A stretch of 7,182 nt of DNA from DATAYF01 sp036272735 (GCA_036272735.1 DATAYF010000594.1:1-7182); one strand, 5' to 3'. Counted from the first letter of the stretch, positions 1 through 6,164 are shown. Program-made: numbers and translations. The notes: a model not told the origin generated them from the letters alone.

Positions 1-803
1 TGGGTGCGGAGCTTGCTCCTGATGCACAAGCCATCAGGCGACTGCAGCGCCAGATGGATCGGCAGCGCCGGGCCGCCAATCCGGAGCACTACGACGAAAA
101 AGGACGCATCAAGCGACGGGGCAAGCAACGCCTGCTGTGGAAGAAGAGCCACAACTACGAGCGCACGCGCCGGCGTAAGGCACAACGAGAACGCAAACTG
201 GCAGCCCATCGCCAAAGCCTGCATGGGCGCATGGCGCATGAAATCGTGCGCATCGGCACCACCATCGTCCTCGAAAAGATCAGCTATAAAGCCTGGCAGA
301 AACAGTATGGCAAAAGCGTGAGACTGCGAGCCCCAGGGATGTTTGTTGAGCGATTGAGACGCACCGTTGCAAGCACGGGCGGCACCCTGCTCGAAGTCTC
401 CACGCGCACCACCCGACTCAGCCAATTTTGTCATGGCTGTGGACAGCGGGTGAAGAAGCCGCTGTCGCAGCGCTGGCACACCTGCGCGTGTGGCATAGGT
501 CCCGTGCAACGGGATCTGTATTCCGCGTTCCTTGCCGCCTATCTTGATGCAGCAGATCCCATTCCCTCATGTACCCGGTACGCAGTACCCTGGGAAGGTG
601 CGGAGGCGCGCCTGCGGGCGGTACATGAGCGATTGCAACAACGGGCAAATGAAGGGCAATGCTTGCCCCGAAGCATGGGCATCCCCCGTGCCAGAGTCCG
701 TCCGCCTCAAAGTCTGAGCGAACCAACACCAGAGCCACTCTTCCTCCTGAGACGAGGAAGGCTGGAAGCGTGGAAGGACCGCTCAGAACCCCCGTTGCTT
801 TAG
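1..803 (+). CDS. tnpB: TnpB RNA-guided nuclease of an IS200/IS605-type element, 5' end outside window
   Basis: The frame is open from base 3 to the TAG at 801-803, so the start and the RuvC-I part lie left of the window; 266 residues are visible. Counting from the ATG at 54, a strongly basic helical stretch (residues 14-56) is followed by TIVLEKIS with the RuvC-II glutamate at E74. A CxxC...CxC zinc ribbon follows (C126, C129, C144, C146), then VQRDLYSAF with the RuvC-III aspartate D154. This order is that of TnpB/OrfB proteins, which are known to be RNA-guided DNA nucleases that help retain the element. All catalytic residues visible here are present, so this part looks intact. The tail after RuvC-III is long (about 95 residues), proline-rich and not recognised. 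No TnpA is in view. The gene is convergent with fumC. Family confidence is high; activity cannot be judged without the N-terminal half. Confidence 0.9.
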   Translation, partial: GAELAPDAQAIRRLQRQMDRQRRAANPEHYDEKGRIKRRGKQRLLWKKSHNYERTRRRKAQRERKLAAHRQSLHGRMAHEIVRIGTTIVLEKISYKAWQKQYGKSVRLRAPGMFVERLRRTVASTGGTLLEVSTRTTRLSQFCHGCGQRVKKPLSQRWHTCACGIGPVQRDLYSAFLAAYLDAADPIPSCTRYAVPWEGAEARLRAVHERLQQRANEGQCLPRSMGIPRARVRPPQSLSEPTPEPLFLLRRGRLEAWKDRSEPPLL

Positions 804-838
804 CACGGGGAGTCTTCAGTGAATGATCTACACCCGTG
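690..838 (+). ncRNA. Probable TnpB guide RNA (reRNA/omega RNA), extent approximate
   Basis: TnpB proteins are known to use an RNA from the 3' end of their own gene and the right end of the element, with about 15-20 bases of flanking DNA as guide. Here that scaffold would overlap the last part of tnpB and the 790-810 hairpin. The guide would come from the sequence just right of about 818, between tnpB and fumC. Boundaries are inferred from the family only; no promoter or processing site was identified. Confidence 0.3.
790..810 (+). repeat. Right-end imperfect hairpin of the TnpB element
   Basis: CCCCGT (790-795) pairs with ACGGGG (805-810). After a one-base bulge (T796), GC pairs with GC around a TTTA loop. 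The TnpB stop codon TAG (801-803) spans the loop and the first base of the 3' side. In IS200/IS605 elements such a bulged hairpin is the structure recognised by the TnpA transposase, and it also lies in the 3' part of the guide RNA. Confidence 0.75.
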
Positions 839-863
839 GTACACACAGGTTATACCTGCAATG

Positions 864-2372
864 TTATTGCGTCAACACGTTTCGAGTTTCCTGCAGGTCC
901 TTGTGGGGATCGCCGACCATATGGGCAGGTACGACGATCTTCTCGAAATCATCGGCGCTGATGTCCCCACTGGCAAGCGCTGCTTCACGTAATGTCTTCT
1001 TCTCGTTAAATGCTTTGTGCGCGATGGCAGAAGCCTTATCGTAGCCGATTGCCGGGCTCAGGGCTGTCACGAGCATCAGTGATTCGTTGACGTACTTGCT
1101 GATCCTCTCGGTATCCAGCGTGATGCCTTCAATACCGTATTGGCGCAGCTTCTCACAGTCATCCCCCAGGATGCGAGCAGAATGCAGCACATTGTTGATG
1201 ATAATCGGTCGCATCGCATTCAGTTCGAAGTTGCCTTGCGAGCCAGCGAAAGCGACCACGCTATCATCGCCGATGACCTGGATACACACCATGACCATCG
1301 CCTCTTCCTGCGTCGGGTTGACCTTGCCTGGCATAATCGAAGAGCCCGGTTCGTTGGCTGGCAGGTTCAATTCGTGGATGCCTGCGCGAGGACCACTCCC
1401 GAGCCAACGGATATCATTGGCAACCTTCATGAGTGTCACTGCGAGCCCACGTAGCGCCGCGCTTGCGTTGACCATGGCATCGAGGGACCCCTGCGCGGCA
1501 AATTTGTTGGGCGCGCTGACAAAGGGACGACCGGTCAGACGCGCGATCTCCGCGGCGATCCTGGGGCCAAAGTCGGGAGGCGCATTGAGTCCCGTTCCCA
1601 CCGCGGTGCCACCAGCCGCGAGCTGGTAGAGCCCGTTCATGGACCGTTTCACGAGATCGAGGGCATCCTTGATCTGGGTCACGTACCCTGACCATTCCTG
1701 CCCGACGGTCAGTGGTGTAGCATCTTGCAGGTGGGTGCGTCCAATCTTGATGACATCCACCCACTGTTGCGCCTTCTCCCACATCGCCTGAATGAGCGCT
1801 TCCACATGTGGGATGAGGTGGTCCGTAAACTCCAGCACCGTCGCGATATGCATCGCCGTGGGGAAGGTGTCATTGGAGGACTGCGACATGTTGACGTGGT
1901 CGTTGGGATGAATGGGATATTTGCTCCCAAGTTTCCCACCAGCCAGTTGGATCGCGCGGTTAGAGATCACCTCATTGACGTTCATATTCGATTGGGTGCC
2001 CGAACCTGTCTGCCATACATAGAGGGTGAACTCACTGTCAAGCTTGCCGGCGATGACTTCATCGGCCACCTTGCTAATCAAGTCCGCTTTGTCCCTGGGC
2101 AGTTTCCCTTCCTCGGCGTTGACGATAGCCGCCGCCTTCTTCACGTACCCATAGGCATGGTAGACCGCTTTGGGCATGCGATCGTCTCCGATCGAGAAGT
2201 GGATGAGCGAGCGCTGCGTTTGCGCCCCCCAATAATGCTCCGCCGGAACTTCGATGGTACCCATGGAGTCGGACTCCAGGCGGGTGCCCGTTTCCCCAGT
2301 TCCGATGGGCAGGTCGCGTATCGTGGTGACCTGCCCATCATGCCTGGTGTTGCTCTTGCGTCGTGTTGTCAT
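864..2372 (-). CDS. fumC: Class II fumarate hydratase (FumC type)
   Basis: Catalyses the reversible hydration of fumarate to L-malate in the TCA cycle; the family is an iron-free cytosolic homotetramer. The 502-aa protein carries the full set of signatures: WGAQTQRS near the N-terminus, TGSGTQSNMNVNEV around residues 122-135, SSNDTFPTAMH (165-175), GRTHLQDATP with the active-site histidine H214, and GSSIMPGKVNP (343-353) with catalytic S344 plus K350 and N352. The start at 2372 is chosen because AGGAGG (2385-2380) lies 7 bases upstream; an in-frame ATG at 2420 has no such support and lies inside the malic enzyme gene. Compared with E. coli FumC there are about 26 extra residues at the N-terminus, polar and basic. 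The ATG overlaps the malic enzyme stop (ATGA), so the two are probably co-transcribed and translationally coupled. No clear terminator follows before the convergent tnpB element. Confidence 0.97.
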   Translation of the reverse strand: MTTRRKSNTRHDGQVTTIRDLPIGTGETGTRLESDSMGTIEVPAEHYWGAQTQRSLIHFSIGDDRMPKAVYHAYGYVKKAAAIVNAEEGKLPRDKADLISKVADEVIAGKLDSEFTLYVWQTGSGTQSNMNVNEVISNRAIQLAGGKLGSKYPIHPNDHVNMSQSSNDTFPTAMHIATVLEFTDHLIPHVEALIQAMWEKAQQWVDVIKIGRTHLQDATPLTVGQEWSGYVTQIKDALDLVKRSMNGLYQLAAGGTAVGTGLNAPPDFGPRIAAEIARLTGRPFVSAPNKFAAQGSLDAMVNASAALRGLAVTLMKVANDIRWLGSGPRAGIHELNLPANEPGSSIMPGKVNPTQEEAMVMVCIQVIGDDSVVAFAGSQGNFELNAMRPIIINNVLHSARILGDDCEKLRQYGIEGITLDTERISKYVNESLMLVTALSPAIGYDKASAIAHKAFNEKKTLREAALASGDISADDFEKIVVPAHMVGDPHKDLQETRNVLTQ

Positions 2373-4105
2373 ACTATGGCCTCCTGTCTGATGAGAATCT
2401 GCGGGTACACCGGTTGCCACATGGCGTTTTGCACCTGCTGCACGACATTGGCGAGATGCGTAGCAGCTAGCCCTTCGGCGGCGGCCGTTTTCGCGACCTC
2501 CACAGCGACGGTGGCTGAGACCGCGCGCAGGTTCTCCACATGGGGCAGTAGGGACGCTCCAGGTAGATGCGCATCGACCAGGCCCGCCACGGCCCTGGCT
2601 GCTGTCATGAGCATGCCATCACTCACATGACGCGCTCGCGCCACAATCGTTCCTAGCCCCAGACCTGGATACACCAGCGCGTTATTGGCCTGACCAATGG
2701 CGTAGGTCACGCCCTTATAGGTGACTGGATGCCATGGAACACCTGTGGCAATGAGCGCACGTCCATCGGTCCAGGTGATGAGATCGGGGGGCTTGGCCTC
2801 CATCAGTGAGGTGGGATTGGACAGCGGGAAGATGATAGGACGCTCGGTATGGGCCGCCATGTCTTTGACGATGGCTTCCGTAAAGGTCCCCGGAGCCGTT
2901 GACGTTCCAATCAGGGCGGTAGGATGGACCCGACGTACCACCTCGGCCAGGCTGATGCCTCCACCCGGCATGTCGTGGTTCCAACTGCTGACCTCGCTTT
3001 CGGGCCGCGCGTAGGGAACCTGGAAGTCTCGCAGTACGTCGCCCATGTTATCGGTCAGCAAGCCCTGAATATCGACACACCAGAAGCGCCGTGTGGCCTC
3101 TTCTTTCGATAAGCCCTCACGCATCATGGCCGCACGGATCTGATCGGCATTGCCGATCCCCGCTGTTCCTGAGCCAAAGATGACCACACGTTGATCACGC
3201 AACGGTTGCCCAGCAACCTGCACAGCGGAGAACAAGGCGGCCAGGGTGATTACTCCAGTTCCCTGCATGTCATCATTAAAGGTGCAGATCTGCTGACGAT
3301 ACTGCTCCAGGATGCGTCGTCCGTTACTGGGTCCAAAGTCTTCCCAGTGTAGCATGGCATGCGGGAACAGGTTCGTCGCGGTCTTGATATACGCGTTGAT
3401 AAAGGCATCGTAGTGCTCCCCGCTAACCCTGGCGTGTCGATTGCCCAGGTAGAACGGGTCATTGAGCAGGCTTTCCCGATTCGTCCCGACGTCGAGCATG
3501 ACCGGAATAACGCGGGCCGGATCAATGCCGGCAGCAGCCGTATAGACGGCGAGCTTGCCAACGGAGATATCGATACCACCAACCCCCCAATCCCCGATGC
3601 CGAGGATTTCTTCCGCATCGGTCGCCACAATCAGGTCAATCTCATCGGGTCCGGCACCGACATCCCGAAACGATGCTTCGATGTCTTCAGGATGGTCAAT
3701 CGAGAGGTAGACCCCGCGTGGACGCCGATATTCGTGACTGTAGTGTTCAATGGCCTTGGCGATGGTAGGATCATAGACCACCGGTAACATCTCGTAGAGG
3801 TGTTCGGAGAGCAGCCGATAGAACAACACCTCATTGCGGTCCTGTAATGCGGTCAGAAAAATGTTTTTGCTCAGATCATCCGGCTGTTGCTGGTACTGAG
3901 CATACGAGCGCTTGACCTGTTCGTCGATGGTCGTAACCGCGGCCGGAAGCAGGCCAACCAGGTTCAACTCCTTTCGTTCCTCCATTGTAAAGGCGGTCCC
4001 GCGATTCAACATGGGGTCGCTGAGCAGTGCCAAACCGGTGACCCGAGTTTCCAGACGACGACGTCCGTCGGACCGGCTGGCAAGCATACGGTAGTTTCTC
4101 ATCAT
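2369..4105 (-). CDS. NAD-type malic enzyme (long form, MaeA/SfcA-like)
   Basis: Oxidatively decarboxylates L-malate to pyruvate and CO2 with reduction of NAD(P). From 4105 the protein has 578 residues, close to the roughly 560-580 usual for long bacterial and eukaryotic malic enzymes. Visible motifs are MLNRGTAFTMEER near residue 32, VVYDPT with the active-site tyrosine region (about 110), GDWGVGGIDISVGK ending in the catalytic lysine K184, EDF with metal ligands E255 and D256, FNDDMQGTG with D279, a Rossmann GSGTAGIG (311-318), SNPTS and GQANN (471-475). Q362 falls at the position where, from memory, NADP-specific animal enzymes have lysine, which favours NAD; this is inference. VYDPT and GGIDIS differ slightly from the usual VYTPT and GGMGIP. 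The start at 4105 is preferred because AAGGTGAG lies 9-12 bases upstream and the length fits. An alternative ATG at 4153 overlaps the upstream stop (ATGA) and would add 16 residues, but has no ribosome binding site. It is the middle gene of the operon. Confidence 0.95.
   Translation of the reverse strand: MMRNYRMLASRSDGRRRLETRVTGLALLSDPMLNRGTAFTMEERKELNLVGLLPAAVTTIDEQVKRSYAQYQQQPDDLSKNIFLTALQDRNEVLFYRLLSEHLYEMLPVVYDPTIAKAIEHYSHEYRRPRGVYLSIDHPEDIEASFRDVGAGPDEIDLIVATDAEEILGIGDWGVGGIDISVGKLAVYTAAAGIDPARVIPVMLDVGTNRESLLNDPFYLGNRHARVSGEHYDAFINAYIKTATNLFPHAMLHWEDFGPSNGRRILEQYRQQICTFNDDMQGTGVITLAALFSAVQVAGQPLRDQRVVIFGSGTAGIGNADQIRAAMMREGLSKEEATRRFWCVDIQGLLTDNMGDVLRDFQVPYARPESEVSSWNHDMPGGGISLAEVVRRVHPTALIGTSTAPGTFTEAIVKDMAAHTERPIIFPLSNPTSLMEAKPPDLITWTDGRALIATGVPWHPVTYKGVTYAIGQANNALVYPGLGLGTIVARARHVSDGMLMTAARAVAGLVDAHLPGASLLPHVENLRAVSATVAVEVAKTAAAEGLAATHLANVVQQVQNAMWQPVYPQILIRQEAIV
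2380..2385 (-). promoter_or_regulatory. Shine-Dalgarno of fumC, inside the end of the malic enzyme gene
   Basis: On the minus strand AGGAGG is followed by 7 bases and the fumC ATG (2372-2370). It lies within the last codons of the malic enzyme gene, and its position decides the fumC start. The stop TGA (2371-2369) and the ATG share bases, an arrangement typical of translational coupling. Confidence 0.85.
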
Positions 4106-4149
4106 GGCATGTCTCACCTTCTCAATAGCAAGATCTCCTGTTTTTACGC

Positions 4150-4362
4150 TCATAAGCAAGACAACTGCGTCGGCTGGGGTCGGAACTGGAAGGAGGTCGC
4201 TTGAGTGCGTTCGGAGAAGCCGCTCGTCGTCGTTCTCGATGCAGCATTGCAGTCTGCTGCACTCTGGATGCGCGAAGCATCTGATTTCGACGGGCCAGAT
4301 GTGCTGGAACCACTGCCCTTGCCTCCCGATGCACCTTTTCCAGATCCTCTGCCTTTTGCCAT
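4150..4362 (-). CDS. Small Gly/Ser-rich protein, tentatively SMP-like (DASRIQS motif)
   Basis: Encodes 70 residues. The first 25 are Gly/Ser/Lys-rich and look disordered (MAKGRGSGKGASGGKGSG), followed by SDASRIQSAAD (residues 27-37) and TTSGFSERTQA (45-55). This resembles small bacterial proteins of the type DASRIQSxxA...SGFxxRAQSA, often annotated as hypothetical or seed-maturation-protein-like; that match is from memory and tentative. Support for being a real gene is good: AAGGAG (4375-4370) lies 7 bases before the ATG, a near-consensus promoter lies about 80 bases upstream, and it is first in the malate operon. The last 15 residues (from TSFQF) do not fit the family and may have diverged. 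Its TGA overlaps an in-frame ATG of the malic enzyme frame (ATGA at 4153-4150), suggesting coupling. The function is unknown; a stress or protective role would be a guess. Confidence 0.65.
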   Translation of the reverse strand: MAKGRGSGKGASGGKGSGSSTSGPSKSDASRIQSAADCNAASRTTTSGFSERTQATSFQFRPQPTQLSCL

Positions 4363-4369
4363 TGTCTGG

Positions 4370-4375
4370 CTCCTT
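4370..4375 (-). promoter_or_regulatory. Shine-Dalgarno of the small leader gene
   Basis: AAGGAG on the minus strand lies 7 bases upstream of the ATG at 4362. It is the strongest evidence that this short frame is translated and fixes its start. The longer minus-strand frame beginning at 4539 would read through the promoter, so it is not used. Confidence 0.75.
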
Positions 4376-4444
4376 TCTGGAGAGGAGAGAAGTGAATTGA
4401 AGGCTCTTCGTCTCCATAACCATGGCACGCTTGGTGAAGCCGAA

Positions 4445-4473
4445 ATGTTACTTCGCCACAAAGGTATTGTCAA
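4445..4473 (-). promoter_or_regulatory. Sigma-70-type promoter of the small gene - malic enzyme - fumC operon
   Basis: On the minus strand a perfect -35 box TTGACA (4473-4468) is separated by 17 bases from TAACAT (4450-4445), which matches 4 of 6 bases of TATAAT. Transcription would begin near 4438, leaving an untranslated leader of roughly 75 bases before the ATG at 4362. It points toward the operon and lies in the only large gap upstream of it. Confidence 0.7.
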
Positions 4474-4624
4474 CTTGGTGAGATAACAGAAGAGCTTTTT
4501 TGAGGAGAAGGAGGGAAGAGTAGTGGTAAATTGAGTCAAATATAGCTCATGGCCACTGTTGGGGCTTACTGCCTGCTTGCTAGAAATATGGTAAGCTTGG
4601 TACGGCAGAGGAGGAGAAAACTCT

Positions 4625-4987
4625 ATGGAAGATATTGACCTCTTACCCGAAACATTGCGGAGCCAATCTCTTTCCGAGCGCGAAATTGTCTTACCCTACG
4701 ACGAAGCTTTACAAGCATTGGATATCCTTGTGAAGGCCGACTGGGCTCTTCTCGGATGGGAGGGTTGGGAGAAAGATGCTGAGGGGCGTCATGGTCACTC
4801 CTACATCATGGGAACAACGTCCATTGAACAGGAACCAGGTGAAAAGTGGGAAGACTATGTCCAGCGTTCAGCTCGTTTTTGTCGAGCGACCATCGGAGCA
4901 GATCAGGAGCGATGGAAAAGAGAGGACATTGATTCTTCTCGGACGCTCTACTTTTGCCTCACTGCTACAGGCAAAACACAAACATAA
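4625..4987 (+). CDS. Unrecognised 120-aa protein
   Basis: I do not recognise the family. The start is well supported: GGAGGAG (4610-4616) lies 8 bases before the ATG. The protein is soluble, acidic and rich in Trp and Glu, with no signal peptide or membrane segment. Its core has ALQALDILVKADWALLGWEGWEKD (about residues 29-52), GHSYIMGTTSIEQE, and GEKWEDYVQRSARFCRATI (about 72-90). These read as an amphipathic helix, a beta region and a second helix, a layout seen in small immunity-like or regulatory proteins, but this is not evidence of function. No good promoter was found upstream; a weak TTGGGG (4559) with TAGAAA (4581) is not convincing. It is divergent from the malate operon. Its stop lies one base from the convergent stop of the ISL3 relic (4991-4989), so its last residues may have been altered by that insertion. 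Confidence 0.7.
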   Translation: MEDIDLLPETLRSQSLSEREIVLPYDEALQALDILVKADWALLGWEGWEKDAEGRHGHSYIMGTTSIEQEPGEKWEDYVQRSARFCRATIGADQERWKREDIDSSRTLYFCLTATGKTQT

Positions 4988-4988
4988 T

Positions 4989-5198
4989 CTACAGCGCGTG
5001 AAGGACACGCTGGCGAAGCAGGGCAAACCCAGCTTTTCCATACATTTGTCTCTTAATAAGCTTTAATGCAGAAGAGGTGACCTCATCGGGTCCATCAAGC
5101 AAAGAGAAAATTTGCTCATTCTGAATCCAGGTCTGGATCAGGCGGCGTGGCACGTCGGAACGCTGTGTCAGTTCCTCAATGAGCCAGTCGCAACGTAG
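4989..5198 (-). pseudogene. ISL3-type transposase C-terminal tail fused to unrelated coding remnant
   Basis: The minus-strand frame is open from 5198 (just after a TAG at 5201-5199) to the TAG at 4991-4989, giving 69 codons with no good start. The last about 25 residues, LKLIKRQMYGKAGFALLRQR followed by VLHAL, are the hallmark end of ISL3 transposases (known pattern: NGPVEG...LKLxKRQMYGRAxFxLLRxRVL). The preceding GPDE in the same spacing could be a decayed NGPVEG. The first about 35 residues (DWLIEEL...RSDVPRRLIQTWIQ) do not fit the ISL3 catalytic region and read like a helical segment of another, unrecognised protein. A possible start (ATGGGCAGG, around 5219) lies in another frame. The DDE catalytic residues are absent, so this is a dead remnant. 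Confidence 0.6.
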
Positions 5199-5247
5199 CT
5201 ACTTCTTCCCTGCCCATTTTCTCCAGGATTTTAGTCTAACCTCTGAG

Positions 5248-5300
5248 ATAATAGAATGTGCCAGCAGCAAATGGTCTTTGCTGCTGGCACATTCTATTAT
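5248..5300. terminator. Perfect 24-bp inverted repeat at the 3' end of ohr, likely terminator
   Basis: Bases 5248-5271 pair perfectly with 5277-5300 around a 5-base loop (TGGTC). The stem is GC-rich near the loop (TGCCAGCAGC) and AT-rich at the base (ATAATAGAATG). The ohr stop TAA (5299-5297) lies inside the first arm as transcribed. In the ohr direction the second arm ends in CATTCTATTAT, which could serve as a U-rich release stretch, but no clean T run follows. It may act in both orientations. It could instead be a small mobile or repeated palindrome; a single copy cannot tell. Confidence 0.6.
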
Positions 5301-5731
5301 AAGGTAGCCAGCGATTGCTCCTCAAAGGTGAGTTTGACAGGGATATTACCTCGGGTAGCGTTAGAATAAGGGCAGACCTGATGGGCGAGTTCGAGGAGTT
5401 TCTCGCCGATGACTGTCTCTACTCCAGGTATAGAAACACGCAGTTCGACTTCGAGTCCAAACCCACCCTGCCCGTTCGGCCCAATGCCCACTCTGGAGGT
5501 GATGGTGGACTGACTTGCATCCACATGTTCACGTTGTGCAACTCGCAGAAGAGCCGATTGGAAGCAGGCCGCGTACCCGACGGCAAAGAGTTGTTCGGGA
5601 TTGGTGCCCTCGCCTGGTCCTCCCATCTCTTTTGGGGGGCTTAACTTCACAGTCAGGTTGCCATCTGAGGAGTGAGCCTCTCCCTCTCGTCCACCATGTA
5701 CGGTTGCTTCAGCAGTGTAGAGAACCTTCAT
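5297..5731 (-). CDS. ohr: Organic hydroperoxide reductase (Ohr, OsmC/Ohr family)
   Basis: A thiol-dependent peroxidase that reduces organic (lipid) hydroperoxides, typically a cytosolic dimer using dihydrolipoyl partners. The 144-aa length is right for Ohr. The key residues are present: R15 in GGREG, E46 in NPEQLFAVGYAACF, the peroxidatic C56, and the resolving C120 in the Ohr signature VCPYSNATRGN. That signature separates Ohr from OsmC proper. The start is set at 5731 (MKVLYTAEATV), which matches the family N-terminus. The ribosome binding site is weak (GCGGAA, about 8 bases upstream). An in-frame ATG at 5812 would add 27 residues with no family match. It is a single gene, closed by the 24-bp inverted repeat. 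Families of this kind are usually controlled by a peroxide-sensing MarR-type OhrR; no regulator gene is in view, but a palindrome lies upstream at 5841-5853. Confidence 0.95.
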   Translation of the reverse strand: MKVLYTAEATVHGGREGEAHSSDGNLTVKLSPPKEMGGPGEGTNPEQLFAVGYAACFQSALLRVAQREHVDASQSTITSRVGIGPNGQGGFGLEVELRVSIPGVETVIGEKLLELAHQVCPYSNATRGNIPVKLTFEEQSLATL

Positions 5732-5840
5732 ATGCTGTTCCGCTTTCTTTTCGTATAAAGGGCAAATTTGCCTCTGTGTAGCAACAGACCGGGAAGGTGA
5801 TGCTGCTTTCAAATGCCGATGATTCTTTTTCTAACTAGTA

Positions 5841-5853
5841 GTAAGTAACTTAC
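5841..5853. promoter_or_regulatory. 13-bp palindrome upstream of ohr, candidate operator
   Basis: GTAAGT-A-ACTTAC is a perfect dyad with a 6-base half-site, about 110 bases upstream of the ohr ATG. Such short dyads are typical binding sites of winged-helix repressors of the MarR or HxlR class, which often control thiol-peroxidase genes. No convincing -35/-10 pair was found around it, so its role is open. Confidence 0.35.
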
Positions 5854-5981
5854 ATCGTACTTGCCACAACACATGCACCTGACCAGTTATTCCCACTAGT
5901 ACATGAAGGTTGAAATACCCCACCCGTTTACGCGGTCAAAGCCTTCCCTTGATGCGTTCATTTGAAAGGCTTGGCCATGGA

Positions 5982-6164
5982 TCAGATGCGGTTGGAGATC
6001 TCTTTTTTTAAAACCCGAGAGGCATGCCGTGGGGAAATCTGTTTGACAATCCCACGACGATTCACTTCGTCGGCAATTTCCCGTCCTGACCAGTGGCTGA
6101 TCGGACGCTCCTTTGGCTGTTCACAAGCCATTACCACTTCAGCCGCAATGATACGTTCACAACT
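5982..6164 (-). pseudogene. IS630-type transposase internal fragment with frame change
   Basis: Reading the minus strand from 6164, just after an in-frame TAA, gives RIIAAEVVMACEQP, then RPISHWSGREIADEVNRRGI and SPRHASRVLKK. This matches the N-terminal helix-turn-helix linker region of IS630-family transposases (known pattern: PISHWTxRELAxEAxxRGIVxxISPRHVxRFLK...DLQPH). In the first frame it ends at TGA (5984-5982). A -1 shift at the run of seven A (6009-6003 on the minus strand) restores RDLQPHLI, the expected continuation. After that the similarity stops, and the shifted frame runs through unrelated sequence to a TAG at 5898-5896. The N-terminal helices and the whole DDE catalytic domain are missing, so it is inactive. 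Confidence 0.7.

Larger units (their letters stand above)
1..820 (+). mobile_element. Right portion of an IS200/IS605 (IS1341-like or IS605-like) element
   Basis: The TnpB gene runs directly into a right-end hairpin (790-810) followed by AGTCTTCAGT. This matches the known layout of IS200/IS605 ends: a subterminal imperfect hairpin and a short cleavage tetra- or pentanucleotide, with no terminal inverted repeats and no target duplication. The exact right boundary cannot be fixed from one copy; it probably lies at 817-820, within TTCAGT. The left end is outside the window. Confidence 0.65.

Noticed and set aside
846..858. CAGGT-TAT-ACCTG dyad just downstream of fumC, considered as terminator
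   Set aside because: The stem is only 5 bp and no T run follows in either direction; too weak to call.
1725..2630. Plus-strand frame of 301 codons opposite fumC and the malic enzyme end
   Set aside because: A shadow of two well-conserved minus-strand genes; no ribosome binding site or family motif.
4205..4486. Plus-strand frame of 93 codons antisense to the small leader gene
   Set aside because: No ribosome binding site, and it overlaps the better supported minus-strand gene and its promoter. Its composition mirrors the Gly/Ser codons opposite.
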